In this document: positions 15,411 through 24,577 of the stretch, piece by piece
Layout of the letters: every line of letters starts with the position of its first letter
How positions within the stretch are numbered: position 1 is the first letter of the stretch
IMG/VR virus record: IMGVR_UViG_3300047476_000792
Location: 26,403 to 90,402 of that record
Strand: one strand, 5' to 3'
Source: a virus
Length of the DNA: 64,000 nt
Program-made: the position numbers and the translations under genes
Notes under the pieces: generated by a model
What the model was told of the DNA's origin: nothing
The model's input: only the letters and a program-made list of their open reading frames with translations
Databases searched by the model: none

Positions 15411-16580
15411 ATGAGTTTTATTGATAATATCAAAGAATTAGAATTCGAGGTTGATACGTCCCTCTTAGCAGAGGACTATATTAAACAGTTTGTTCCCCAA
15501 AAGGATATGGGGTCGTATATAGATTATTGCTATGTTATAAAATATAATAGACTTCCATCAAGAGCAAGTATGGACTATAAGGTTTCGGATTTCATAAACA
15601 TCCTGAAAGTCCTTAAAGATAAAGGATTTAAACTATTAAGTATTAATTCCTCTTTTATGAGAAATATATCCCATGGATATGTATTTTCTCATTCATCAGG
15701 AACGTTTGTAGAAATAGGTAATTTTGGAAATATACCGACTGCAATTTCAGCAGATGATGGATCGCTCACATCCGTTCCAAAGGTAAAAGCAAGTACTCTT
15801 GTAGTATATTATGATATTGCTAAATCGTATGATTTAATAGATACTCTTAAAGATAATTTTTCGTATGTAGAAGAATTGGATTCTAAGGGTAAAATTCTTC
15901 TTTTTGAAAAGAATGAATATAATGAAATGGTATTGACACCGTACCCTATTAAGGGATACGACTTAGATATTAATGATAATTATAACGATGATTTTGCGCA
16001 AGTACATGAGCGTCTCCAAAACTGGATTCCTGATTTTAAATCACAGAACAATAAATTAGTATTGTTTAATGGGCAACCAGGAACAGGAAAGACTAATTAT
16101 CTTAAGTATCTCTTAAACAATACCCCTGATGTAAAGAAGATTTATATTCCCCCATATTTTGTTCAGTCTATTTCAGATCCTGCATTCTTTCCCATTATTC
16201 GTAGAGAAAAAGAATCCCTTCTTATCATTGAGGATGCAGAAAAGATTCTAGTTAATCGTGAAGATCAAGCAGATAACAGCACCATTTCAATACTCTTGAA
16301 TCTCTGTGATGGTATCATGGCCGATGTTCTCAATTTCAAGATTATTGCAACGTTTAATACTGATGAAAGTAAGATTGATGAAGCATTGAAACGCAAAGGT
16401 AGAATGTTTATGCATTATAAGTTTGACAAACTTGTGAACCATAAGGCTGCAAATCTTTATAAAAAGGTACATGGTATCGAACTTGATAGTGATGACGATA
16501 TGACTCTTGCTGACATTTATAATGATGAAAATCAATTCGGTAAGAAAAAGGCAGAGAGAAAGATAGGATTTGGGGTATGA
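15411..16580 (+). CDS. AAA+ ATPase
   Basis: 389 residues with a poorly conserved N-terminal 200 residues and a C-terminal AAA+ domain: Walker A GQPGTGKT (221-228), Walker B LLIIEDAEKIL (about 270-280), sensor 1 IIATFNTD and arginine-rich LKRKGRMFMHYKF as in BCS1/FtsH-like AAA proteins. Probably a hexameric remodeller of a specific protein substrate chosen by the N-terminal domain. It starts a transcription unit with its own promoter and overlaps the YopX gene. Confidence 0.8.
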   Translation: MSFIDNIKELEFEVDTSLLAEDYIKQFVPQKDMGSYIDYCYVIKYNRLPSRASMDYKVSDFINILKVLKDKGFKLLSINSSFMRNISHGYVFSHSSGTFVEIGNFGNIPTAISADDGSLTSVPKVKASTLVVYYDIAKSYDLIDTLKDNFSYVEELDSKGKILLFEKNEYNEMVLTPYPIKGYDLDINDNYNDDFAQVHERLQNWIPDFKSQNNKLVLFNGQPGTGKTNYLKYLLNNTPDVKKIYIPPYFVQSISDPAFFPIIRREKESLLIIEDAEKILVNREDQADNSTISILLNLCDGIMADVLNFKIIATFNTDESKIDEALKRKGRMFMHYKFDKLVNHKAANLYKKVHGIELDSDDDMTLADIYNDENQFGKKKAERKIGFGV

Positions 16581-16975
16581 AAAATCGAATATCTAAGTTC
16601 AGAGGGTGGGATATATCCCAAAAAGAGTGGATAAATCCTGCGAGGATAGAGATATATTCTTCCGATGGCATCCTTCAGGATTTATACGATCCCGAAGGAA
16701 CAGATGTAATAATACAACAATTTACAGGGCTTACTGATTTGACTAATAAGGAAATTTTTGAGGGAGATATATGTAATCTCTACATATATAGTCGGCGTAT
16801 AAGCGGTGTTCGACCTGTAATAGAATTGGGTGATATTAGGTTTCATAAACACGGATTTTGTTTTTTCAGCAAAGAAACCGATGGTGAATATATTGGTTCC
16901 CTTATTAGTGGTGTTCGTGACGGTTTTGAAATAGTGGGTAATATCCTAGAAAATCCAGAATTATTAAAGAAATGA
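16577..16975 (+). CDS. YopX-family protein
   Basis: 132 residues with the YopX signature: ISKFRGWDISQKEWI at the start, QQFTGLTDLTNKEIFEGDIC in the middle and FEIVGNILENPELL at the end. YopX proteins are common in phages and prophages, form oligomers, and have no established function. Coupled by ATGA overlaps to the AAA ATPase before it and the glycosyltransferase after it. Confidence 0.85.
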   Translation: MKNRISKFRGWDISQKEWINPARIEIYSSDGILQDLYDPEGTDVIIQQFTGLTDLTNKEIFEGDICNLYIYSRRISGVRPVIELGDIRFHKHGFCFFSKETDGEYIGSLISGVRDGFEIVGNILENPELLKK

Positions 16976-17733
16976 TTGGAGTTGGTATAGTAACATATAA
17001 TCGTCCAGAGCGATTTAAGGAGGCGTTTGATGCAATTCAGAACCCCCTCATAGATAGATATTATCATGTCAAGGATGGTGGAAGCCCAAAATATAATAAT
17101 TATAAAGATTTGCACCAACTACCTGAAAATAAAGGAGTCGGAGTTTGTAAAAATATAATTATAGACAATCTTATAAACCAAGGATGTGAACATATTTTTG
17201 TGTTAGAAGATGATTGCCTTATAACTAATGAGGGGGTTTGGCGGTATTGTATAGATTTTTCCAAACACACAGGTTTATTACATTTTAATTGGAATAATTA
17301 TCGAGAAGAAGATAAAAACCATGTAAAAGTGATGTTTCCCGAGTTTGAGGCATTGATTTCATATAATGTAGAAGCTAACTTCTCATATTTTCACCGAGAT
17401 TTTCTAAAAGAGATTCGATTTGATGAAACCTATGTTAATGCATGGGAGCATGTTGATTTAGAATACCAAGGTGTTTTAAAGGGGTTTTCTCCCGCCTTTC
17501 GTATGTTCGTATCCCCGTTTCATTTAAGTCAGTTTATGAGGGTTAACGATGCTGGTAAATCGTCTATCGTAGGGTATCCTCTGCATAAAGAACGCATAGT
17601 AGAGGGATATAACTATTGGCTGACTAAATGGGGAAATCGAGTCACTGATATAGGACCGATTCCAATAGATAAATTTAAAGGCAAGATGCAAGAGATTACA
17701 AAAAAATATGCAAAACGAAATAACCCCTATTGA
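16972..17733 (+). CDS. family 2-like glycosyltransferase
   Basis: 253 residues. GVGIVTYNRPERFKEAFDAI at the start, ENKGVGVCKNIIIDN, and FVLEDDCLI as metal site; same architecture as the gene at 14531 (paralogue). The EAFDAI start is typical GT-A. Member of the sugar module between YopX and a small unknown gene. Confidence 0.78.
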   Translation: MIGVGIVTYNRPERFKEAFDAIQNPLIDRYYHVKDGGSPKYNNYKDLHQLPENKGVGVCKNIIIDNLINQGCEHIFVLEDDCLITNEGVWRYCIDFSKHTGLLHFNWNNYREEDKNHVKVMFPEFEALISYNVEANFSYFHRDFLKEIRFDETYVNAWEHVDLEYQGVLKGFSPAFRMFVSPFHLSQFMRVNDAGKSSIVGYPLHKERIVEGYNYWLTKWGNRVTDIGPIPIDKFKGKMQEITKKYAKRNNPY

Positions 17734-18091
17734 TATAAAAATGATCATTAAAAATACTGTCAGGAATAATGGTATGATCGTTTCGTGGAACGATATGTCC
17801 CATCCTGTTTGTCTATATCTTGATCATAATTTTAAAATGACAGTAGGAGAGGCGGAGTGCTTCCTTTGGAAAGTCAGGGACCAATCAATTCCCACACAAT
17901 ATCATCTATTAGAATGCGACCATGTATCTGAATTTATAGATAATTTAGATGTTATAGTTAAACGTAAATTATCAGAGGGGTATACTACATTTAAATATTA
18001 TTCATATGCTGATAATATGATCAGGGGATGTTTTTTTAAAGAACCTGAAATTCCAAAACAAATTATACAAGATATTAAAGCGTTCTACTAA
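17708..18091 (+). CDS. hypothetical protein, 127 aa
   Basis: Overlaps the end of the glycosyltransferase gene by 26 bases. Alpha/beta-looking with CLYLDHNFKM and VTVGEAECFLW-type strands. The first bases (AAAATATGCAAAACGA) are identical to those at the start of the following gene. Unknown function. Confidence 0.6.
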   Translation: MQNEITPIDIKMIIKNTVRNNGMIVSWNDMSHPVCLYLDHNFKMTVGEAECFLWKVRDQSIPTQYHLLECDHVSEFIDNLDVIVKRKLSEGYTTFKYYSYADNMIRGCFFKEPEIPKQIIQDIKAFY

Positions 18092-18101
18092 TATAGAAAA
18101 T

Positions 18102-18983
18102 ATGCAAAACGATAACACTCGTATCGAACTTGTTACAAATACCTTCGGAAAATATCATCGCCAAGATATTGCTGTGGATTCTTGGCGTCATTTAAAGAAG
18201 TTATTTCCTGGTAATATTAATTTAAACAACTTCCAATTTGAGGATGAACGCAATACCTTTGTAGATCACTATGATGATGTGGATACATCGTTTAGATTAA
18301 AGAATTCTAGTAAATCTTTGGTGAAGGGTTCCACTAAAAAGTTGCCACTAGTATCAGAAATAATATTTTCTGGTTTTAAATACGATCCTGATTATGTGTT
18401 ATTTACAAATAGCGATGTTATTTTAATGCCACATCTTATTGAATATATTTTAAAGGAACAACCCGATTGTATGGCAATATCTCGAATGGATATTGAACAT
18501 ATTGAATCGTTTGATAATATTTTACGTCAAGATGTTAAACCTGTGAGATATGAGATTGGCGGTTATGACGTTTTCGTTATGAAGAGGGGGTGGTTCCAAC
18601 TTAATAAAAAATATTTCTGGAGTAACTTCTTGTTAGGTGCCCCTGCATTTGATCCTGTTTTTGCTGGACTGATGGTGATGTTTGGAGATAAGTTTGAAAT
18701 GGGTAATGGGTTCCCACCATACGCTTTCCATATCTGGCACGGAACCGCATCAGTCGATACTCCTTCCCCTGAACGAGACTATAATTACAAGGTCTTTAAT
18801 AAAAATCCTCTATTTAAGATAGCGAATAATATAATATTTCATAATATCCAGTATAATTTATGTAAGAGAAAACCGTGGGGTAGATTCCTTATTCCCGATG
18901 AACAGGAACAGAACAGACAGAAGAAGTTCTTTAATGAGATGAATCTAAAGGACATGAATCAAATAAGATATATCACTGACTGA
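18102..18983 (+). CDS. glycosyltransferase-like protein (GT-A type) with invaded 3' end
   Basis: 293 residues. IELVTNTFGKYHRQDIAVDSW and DYVLFTNSDVILMPHL (a DxD-like SDV site) suggest a GT-A fold; IGGYDVFVMKRGWF and AFHIWHGT are typical of the acceptor half. The last 23 codons are repeated in diverged form 1 kb downstream, beyond the antisense homing endonuclease, showing that the 3' end was replaced or duplicated during its insertion. The stop codons of the two convergent genes abut as TGATCA (18981-18986). Confidence 0.6.
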   Translation: MQNDNTRIELVTNTFGKYHRQDIAVDSWRHLKKLFPGNINLNNFQFEDERNTFVDHYDDVDTSFRLKNSSKSLVKGSTKKLPLVSEIIFSGFKYDPDYVLFTNSDVILMPHLIEYILKEQPDCMAISRMDIEHIESFDNILRQDVKPVRYEIGGYDVFVMKRGWFQLNKKYFWSNFLLGAPAFDPVFAGLMVMFGDKFEMGNGFPPYAFHIWHGTASVDTPSPERDYNYKVFNKNPLFKIANNIIFHNIQYNLCKRKPWGRFLIPDEQEQNRQKKFFNEMNLKDMNQIRYITD

Positions 18984-19907
18984 TCACAATTCATTGAAAG
19001 AATATTTGGATTCTTTAATGGATTGGTGGTATCGTGATACTTTAGATTTGTATTGATTGTGTTTTCTTGTAAAACCTATAGACCTATTGTGTTGATATAT
19101 GTAGTCGTATAATGCCGTGACATGACCATTTTTATTTATTTCTATAACGGATGAATGACTATTATCTCTGTCTTTATTTTTATGTGTTCGATTAAATATT
19201 CTATATGATATTTTCAAAGAACCGAATAATTTTTCCACAGAAGACCAATCTTGATTTATATTAGAGCTTATTGAGAATTTACTTTTTCCACAGTGCGCAT
19301 CTCCGTCGAAGTATCCTCTCCAAAACATATAATGCAAATTTTCTGGTATATGGTTTAATATTTTTGATTGAGGCGCAGTAGATTTAATATGGTAATCATT
19401 TTCTTTTAAGAAGTTAATAATATCTATATTAGAGGTTCTTATAGTTAAGAGCTGTTTTCGACTACGAGCAGTCATAGGTGTTTTAGTCACAGACCAATCG
19501 CCAATACTCATAAAAACTGGAACAACTTCTTTAAGATCGTCCTCCGCCACTGATACAGATACTGTCCACCTATTTATAGTACCGTCGGCATATATCAGCC
19601 CTAGTATATATGCAACATTTTCATTTACATTTTTTATGTTTTCTATAGGAACTTTTATACCACCTCTCCCATTCATCATGGTATCTCTTGCCCTCTTTGC
19701 CTTTATGATGGGGCTTATAGACAATCCGAGATTTGCAGCATACCATGACACTAATTTTTGTGATATACCTAGAGCATCGGCACAGGGTCTAATTCCTAGC
19801 GATATATAATTATTTTTTAAAAATTCTCTAATTTCGTTTCTTCTTATTTTTGTATTTCTTTTTCGTATATTAGGTTCACTATTTATGTGCATAGCACTAC
19901 TTATCAT
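18984..19907 (-). CDS. LAGLIDADG homing endonuclease with N-terminal HTH
   Basis: 307 residues (an ATG at codon 6 is also possible). N-terminal part resembles a helix-turn-helix (ADALGISQKLVSWYAANLGL). Two LAGLIDADG motifs follow: ILGLIYADG (101-109) and FWRGYFDGD (about 195-203), so it can act as a monomer. It lies antisense within a sense-strand operon, flanked by two versions of the end of a glycosyltransferase gene. Free-standing homing endonucleases copy themselves into alleles that lack them. Confidence 0.88.
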   Translation of the reverse strand: MISSAMHINSEPNIRKRNTKIRRNEIREFLKNNYISLGIRPCADALGISQKLVSWYAANLGLSISPIIKAKRARDTMMNGRGGIKVPIENIKNVNENVAYILGLIYADGTINRWTVSVSVAEDDLKEVVPVFMSIGDWSVTKTPMTARSRKQLLTIRTSNIDIINFLKENDYHIKSTAPQSKILNHIPENLHYMFWRGYFDGDAHCGKSKFSISSNINQDWSSVEKLFGSLKISYRIFNRTHKNKDRDNSHSSVIEINKNGHVTALYDYIYQHNRSIGFTRKHNQYKSKVSRYHQSIKESKYSFNEL

Positions 19908-19911
19908 TTTT

Positions 19912-19983
19912 TCGAAGATTCAAGAAGATTTCTTTAGAGAAATGAATATATGTGAGTTAAATAAGATTCAATATGTCGAATAA
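19912..19983 (+). pseudogene. orphaned 3' end of a glycosyltransferase gene
   Basis: In frame this encodes SKIQEDFFREMNICELNKIQ and then YVE stop, clearly related to the end of the gene at 18102 (RQKKFFNEMN.L..MNQIRY). It has no start of its own. Its TAA overlaps the next gene (ATG 19973) in the manner usual in this operon, so it is most likely the original end of the gene that preceded 19973 before the homing endonuclease arrived. Confidence 0.75.
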
Positions 19984-20209
19984 TACAGAAGAATTATCCA
20001 CAATCGATTTATCGTTGGTCGAGTATTTTCTTAAAAAATTTACTTTAAATTGTAAAAAGGGATTTTCAAGAGAAATATTAGAAAAAGATATTAAACAATT
20101 ACAGATGATTATAGATTCATTTATAATATATAATTTAATTCGAAATGGACAGATACAGGAGTTAAATGATCAAAATTCGGATGAAATATTGAAATATTTC
20201 GGTGATTGA
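19973..20209 (+). CDS. hypothetical protein, 78 aa
   Basis: Small, mostly helical acidic/Leu-rich protein (MSNNTEELSTIDLSLVEYFL...). Start overlaps the orphaned gene tail. No family recognised; likely co-transcribed with the GT9-like gene that follows. Confidence 0.55.
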   Translation: MSNNTEELSTIDLSLVEYFLKKFTLNCKKGFSREILEKDIKQLQMIIDSFIIYNLIRNGQIQELNDQNSDEILKYFGD

Positions 20210-20214
20210 TTGAC

Positions 20215-20934
20215 ATGAAGAGATTAGGAATAATTCAACCAGGAAAGATAGGAGACATAATCATATGTCTCCCCATTGCTAAATGGTATTATGATCGTGG
20301 TTATGAAATTATATGGCCCGTTGATCGGAATATTATAGATAATTTTGTCGATTATATAGAATATGTTACATTCATACCCATCGATTTCGACTGTAGAGTG
20401 GCTAATCAAGTATGCTTTAATAACATGTGTAATAAAATACTTGATTTATCATTTACCATACCCGGAGCCAGCACATACAATTCTGATAATTATTTAAAAC
20501 AGGACATCTATTCATTTGACGAATATAAATATTTTCTTGCAGATGTTCCTTTTGAGGAAAAATGGAATCTAAATCTTAAAAGGAATATGGATAAAGAACT
20601 TTCATTGCAAAAAAAGTTGAATATTCGAGAGCAGTATGTGATCATTCAGGAAAATTCTTCAGATTACGTTAGAAAAGTACAGTGGGAAAATGATCAGTTC
20701 AGAAGAATCGATTTCTCTATTCTGTCTACTAGTGTTTTTGATTGGCTTTCGGTATTAGAGAAAGCCTCCCAGCATATCTTAATTGAAAGCTGTCTAGTTA
20801 ATTTGGTTGACCAATTGAATATTACAGTCGATAAACATACTCTGTTGCTAAAACATGGGTATTACGGAAGACCATTAGTTGATGAAAGACTTAGAGGTAT
20901 ACCAGTTTTTAGAAAAGAGTGGGTAAGAATATGA
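20215..20934 (+). CDS. GT9/heptosyltransferase-like protein
   Basis: 239 residues from ATG 20215. The N-terminus LGIIQPGKIGDIIICLPIAKW matches the ADP-heptose:LPS heptosyltransferase family (GxIGD...LP.A), a GT-B fold. VIIQENSSDY and ILIESCLVNL agree with the nucleotide-binding half, though the protein is shorter than usual (about 300-350) and conserved motifs are weak. Possible role in adding or altering sugars within the sugar module. Confidence 0.6.
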   Translation: MKRLGIIQPGKIGDIIICLPIAKWYYDRGYEIIWPVDRNIIDNFVDYIEYVTFIPIDFDCRVANQVCFNNMCNKILDLSFTIPGASTYNSDNYLKQDIYSFDEYKYFLADVPFEEKWNLNLKRNMDKELSLQKKLNIREQYVIIQENSSDYVRKVQWENDQFRRIDFSILSTSVFDWLSVLEKASQHILIESCLVNLVDQLNITVDKHTLLLKHGYYGRPLVDERLRGIPVFRKEWVRI

Positions 20935-21734
20935 AAAAAATAGCATTTACGATTGTTCTGAATGGTATGCCGTTTATTCCGCTACAAGGGGATATAATAC
21001 CCGAGATATTTGATGAATGGCATATTATTGAAGGTGTAGTTCTCCCTATAAAAGATACTAAATGGTGTAAATTAGTAGATCCGAAATTCTTTGTTAATCA
21101 GGATGGTGATTATTTTGGCTGTTCTATTGACGGAACGTCGGGTGTAATAGATAATCTAAAAGCTAGATATCCAGAAAAAATATTTGTTCATAGAAAGAAG
21201 ACTTTTTGGAATGGAAAATTGGACATGTGCCAATGTATAGAGGATAGATTGCAAGATGCTATTCTGATGCAGATAGATGTTGATGAGATATGGAATAAAG
21301 ATAAACTTCGTGAGGTTCTTGAATTTGCTGAAAATAATGAAGGATTTGACGGTATGATTTTTAAATGTAACTTTTATGTTGGGCCTAAACTTGTTATATT
21401 TGATGAAGATACCCATCCGAATAAAACTGATACATGGACGAGGTTGTGGGTAATCAGAGATAGATCAAAATGGGTATCACATGAACCCCCCGTTCTGGAA
21501 AATTTAAAAACAGATAGTTTTTTGAATAAAGAATTCACATCACAAAAAGGTTGGATCTTTGACCATTTTGCATATTTATTTGAATCTCAATTAGAGTTTA
21601 AAGAGAATTTTTATGGATACGAAGGTGCTAAACGATCATGGCAAATAATGCAAAAATGTCCAGATAAAAAGTTCAGGCTGAATAGATTTTTTACTTGGGT
21701 TGATAATTATGATATGGTAAGTAGGATTAAATGA
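20931..21734 (+). CDS. glycosyltransferase-like protein (GT-A type)
   Basis: 267 residues; ATG 20931 overlaps the previous TGA. FTIVLNGMPFI at the N-terminus, an ILMQIDVDEIW DxD-like metal site, and DHFAYLFESQLEFKENFYGY are consistent with family 2-like transferases acting on carbohydrate. Coupled by ATGA to the next gene. Confidence 0.6.
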   Translation: MKKIAFTIVLNGMPFIPLQGDIIPEIFDEWHIIEGVVLPIKDTKWCKLVDPKFFVNQDGDYFGCSIDGTSGVIDNLKARYPEKIFVHRKKTFWNGKLDMCQCIEDRLQDAILMQIDVDEIWNKDKLREVLEFAENNEGFDGMIFKCNFYVGPKLVIFDEDTHPNKTDTWTRLWVIRDRSKWVSHEPPVLENLKTDSFLNKEFTSQKGWIFDHFAYLFESQLEFKENFYGYEGAKRSWQIMQKCPDKKFRLNRFFTWVDNYDMVSRIK

Positions 21735-22396
21735 GTGAAAATTTTATATATACTGGATTTGTAAAGGATGTTGATCCTGGAAAATATGCAAATCTAAATG
21801 CCGAAGATTTTTTCTCTATATGGATCGCGAATACACAGAGATTTGCACCTAATACACAAATTCGTATATTAGGTCCAGATGTTCCAAATAATATAGCCAA
21901 GTATGATAATGTAAAGAGTATCGCAGAATATCCTAATCTAGGACATGTGCATGATTATTTAGACGGGAAAAGAGATGGAATATGGTGTGGTTGGACAGCA
22001 GGAATCGTTCTAGGAATGGTAGATGCATATGTCAATGGAAAGGATTTCATATATAAAGAACAGGATTGTTTAGCATTTGGTGATTTTGTGAGCCGTATGA
22101 AGAAAGAAAATGATAATTATGATATTACATACGGCTCATGTAGACTTATGGGACCGGCACAATCGTTGTTCATTGTCAGAAATTATATTATTCCTGTTGT
22201 TATTGGATGTTTAGCACAATATAAAGATAAAGATATGTTACCAGAATACAAATTTAAAAATTTACAAGTTCGTCAAAATCGATTATCATTTGGATATGAC
22301 CGAGATCGCCCATTCAATATGAAGGATGAAGTCTTTTACATTCAACAACTATCAGATAATGATATGAATATACTGATTAATAACAATTTAATATAA
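21731..22396 (+). CDS. sugar-module protein, possible glycosyltransferase
   Basis: 221 residues. FIYKEQDCLAFGDFV resembles the acidic metal site of GT-A enzymes, and the FSIWIANTQRFAPNTQIRIL start resembles their N-terminal strand and helix. Evidence is thin; context (between a transferase and a radical SAM enzyme, both coupled by overlaps) supports a role in the same pathway. Confidence 0.4.
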   Translation: MSENFIYTGFVKDVDPGKYANLNAEDFFSIWIANTQRFAPNTQIRILGPDVPNNIAKYDNVKSIAEYPNLGHVHDYLDGKRDGIWCGWTAGIVLGMVDAYVNGKDFIYKEQDCLAFGDFVSRMKKENDNYDITYGSCRLMGPAQSLFIVRNYIIPVVIGCLAQYKDKDMLPEYKFKNLQVRQNRLSFGYDRDRPFNMKDEVFYIQQLSDNDMNILINNNLI

Positions 22397-23163
22397 TGCA
22401 CGGCCATCTAGAAATAACAACTCGTATAGGATGCAGATTGGCATGTGCCTTCTGTCCACAGAAAACTTTGAATACTGCTTATGAGGATAAAAAACATGTT
22501 TCAATGACATTATCCGATTTCGAGAAGATAATAGAAACTGTCCCTACGTCCATTGATATACATTTTTCAGGTTTTGCCGAGCCTTTCCTCAATAAGGAGG
22601 CTCCTTTTATGTTAAAATATGCTGTCGAAAAAGGACATAAAGTTCATGTATATAGTACTTTAATAGGATTAATGCCTGAGGGGGCGGAGATATTAAAAAG
22701 TTATAAACCAGCATTTTTCAGAATACATGTAGCGGATCAAAAGGCTATGAAGGTTCAAGATGATAAATGGATAGAAGCGCATGAGTTATTCTTAACTACT
22801 AGAATAGTCGGCTCGTATATGGCAATGGGTAATGTGACTGATCAGATAGATAAATATCTACGTTCTAAACATATTTCATACGAGATTCCTACTATGTTAA
22901 GTAGGGGAGGAAATTTAGATATAGGGGTGCATTACTTGGAAGGTAATATCGCATGTGGAATGAATAGGTGGCATCAAAATGTCGTTCTTCCGAACGGGGA
23001 TGTTTACATATGTTGTATGGATTATGGTTTAACTATGCCTAGTGGAAATTTACTAAAAGACCCCTATACTGTTATATGGGATAAAGCAGAAAAATATAAA
23101 AATAATATAAACCCTCCTAAAGATTCTATTTGTCGGAGGTGCGAGTGGGCTGTAAGAATATAA
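22396..23163 (+). CDS. radical SAM enzyme with SPASM-like C-terminus
   Basis: 255 residues. CRLACAFCPQ near the N-terminus is the CxxxCxxC cluster motif, followed by IHFSGFAEPFLN (the GGEP-like strand). C-terminal CGMNRWHQN, VVLPNGDVYICCMDYG, SGNLL and ICRRCEWA match a SPASM/twitch auxiliary cluster domain. Such enzymes modify sugars, peptides or small molecules by radical chemistry. In the sugar module it may dehydrate or epimerise a sugar or modify a glycosylated target; substrate unknown. The gene begins inside the previous stop (TAATG). Confidence 0.85.
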   Translation: MHGHLEITTRIGCRLACAFCPQKTLNTAYEDKKHVSMTLSDFEKIIETVPTSIDIHFSGFAEPFLNKEAPFMLKYAVEKGHKVHVYSTLIGLMPEGAEILKSYKPAFFRIHVADQKAMKVQDDKWIEAHELFLTTRIVGSYMAMGNVTDQIDKYLRSKHISYEIPTMLSRGGNLDIGVHYLEGNIACGMNRWHQNVVLPNGDVYICCMDYGLTMPSGNLLKDPYTVIWDKAEKYKNNINPPKDSICRRCEWAVRI

Positions 23164-23167
23164 AAAT

Positions 23168-23680
23168 ATGAGACGAGTACAATTTGGTTGTGGTGGTAAT
23201 AGAATTCCCGGATGGGAAAATTATGATTGGGAAGTAGATATAACAAAGCCTCTACCCTTTGTTAACAATTCTGTAGATCAAATTCTTGCAGAACATGTTG
23301 TAGAACATGTTTCTATTCATGATGCATGGAATTTCTTCGAAGAGTGTTACCGAATTCTCAATAAAAATGGAATTTTGCGAATAGCTGTTCCGTGCGTGAG
23401 TCGCATTTTCACATTAGCTGATCAAGATTATTTCGACTTTATAGCTAAACATGGGTGGGGTTCGGCGACTAGAAAAGACGCTGTGAAATCTATAATTTTT
23501 AATCATGGGCATTTAACTATTTGGGAAAAAGACTCTCTATCAGCTATTTTACAATGTATGGGGTTTGCTATACTGACCGATCCCCCAGAGGCATGTACTA
23601 ATATATTAAATCATCACCATGTTATTGGCGAGAAAATAAATAATATAGAAACAATTTTCGTGGATTGTGTAAAATTATGA
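23168..23680 (+). CDS. class I SAM-dependent methyltransferase
   Basis: 170 residues: VQFGCGGNRIPGWENYD is the SAM-binding motif I, ITKPLPFVNNSVDQILAEHVVEHV matches the acidic loop and motif IV of the predicted sugar/GlcNAc methyltransferase family, and CYRILNKNGILRIAVP is the following strand. Probably methylates a sugar or a related product of the module. It starts 4 bases after the radical SAM gene. Confidence 0.8.
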   Translation: MRRVQFGCGGNRIPGWENYDWEVDITKPLPFVNNSVDQILAEHVVEHVSIHDAWNFFEECYRILNKNGILRIAVPCVSRIFTLADQDYFDFIAKHGWGSATRKDAVKSIIFNHGHLTIWEKDSLSAILQCMGFAILTDPPEACTNILNHHHVIGEKINNIETIFVDCVKL

Positions 23681-24372
23681 GAACTGCTTTTTGTTTTTCA
23701 GGAGAACTTCGTAGTTTAGATAAAACTTTCCCTTCCATAGATAAAAACATAGTGTCTAAATTTTCAAATGTAGATTTTTTTGTATATACATGGGCCGATG
23801 ATCCTGATCTTCATAAGATGTCAATTTTCGAAAAAGACAAAAGAACTAAACATATTCTTACTGAGGATCGCATAACGTACGATGAAAAAATGTATAATGC
23901 TAGAAAAAGACCCGAAGTTTTTATACAAGGTATGCTTCGGCAGTTACATTGTTTGAAAAGGTGCAATGACATTAAAAAAGAATACGAGAATAATAATAAT
24001 TTTAAGTATGATTGCGTAGTTAGAATTCGTCCAGATATATTACCCATAAACAGTTCCTCTCTGGAAAATAGTGTCGAGGAATGGGATATGAAAAATTATA
24101 TGTATACCAGCGACCATGATGATTGGTTTGGTTACAATGACAGACTCTATTTTTCAAATTCTTCAAATATGGATTATATATGTTCGCGTATAGAATATAT
24201 AGATGATTATTTTAACTACGGAGGATTGATGCATTATGAGACATATCTAAAACATTGTATCGAACAATTGAATATAAAAGTATGTAGAAGTCGTTTGGAA
24301 TTTGTATTATTACGAAATGATGGAACGTATGCATCAGAACTGACAATGGGTTATAATATCGAAAACCGTTAA
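23677..24372 (+). CDS. sugar-module protein, glycosyltransferase-like
   Basis: 231 residues from ATG 23677 (ATGA overlap). FCFSGELRSLDKTFPSI and VDFFVYTWADD are seen in capsular-polysaccharide and exostosin-like transferases; YDCVVRIRPDILP gives a possible acidic site. The assignment rests on these patterns and on context. Confidence 0.5.
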   Translation: MRTAFCFSGELRSLDKTFPSIDKNIVSKFSNVDFFVYTWADDPDLHKMSIFEKDKRTKHILTEDRITYDEKMYNARKRPEVFIQGMLRQLHCLKRCNDIKKEYENNNNFKYDCVVRIRPDILPINSSSLENSVEEWDMKNYMYTSDHDDWFGYNDRLYFSNSSNMDYICSRIEYIDDYFNYGGLMHYETYLKHCIEQLNIKVCRSRLEFVLLRNDGTYASELTMGYNIENR

Positions 24373-24379
24373 TAAAAAT

Positions 24380-24577
24380 ATGTATCCTAAAAATTACGAA
24401 AAAGAACTGTATAGTGATTATTATGATCAATGTCCTTACACATCCTCGAAGAAATATAGACATATAAACTCTTCGTTTGAATCTGAAAATAACGATACTA
24501 AATATGAAAATGAACAAACAAAAGACGGCATTGGTGTTGGGGGCTGGCGGCTTCATCGGAAATCATCTAGTAAATAG
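24380..24577 (+). CDS. possible small protein, 65 aa
   Basis: A frame beginning at the first ATG after the previous stop, hydrophilic and Tyr/Ser/Asn-rich (MYPKNYEKELYSDYYDQC...). It overlaps the start of the epimerase gene by about 70 bases, and its last 20 codons are simply the shifted frame of the Rossmann motif. Only the first 40 codons are independent. Could be a leader peptide, a degraded gene or nothing. Confidence 0.25.
   Translation: MYPKNYEKELYSDYYDQCPYTSSKKYRHINSSFESENNDTKYENEQTKDGIGVGGWRLHRKSSSK

Noticed and set aside
19885-19983. Small frame starting at ATG 19885 through the orphan gene tail
   Set aside because: The first part is the reverse complement of the endonuclease start; only the last codons match the glycosyltransferase end, so it is a remnant and not a gene.
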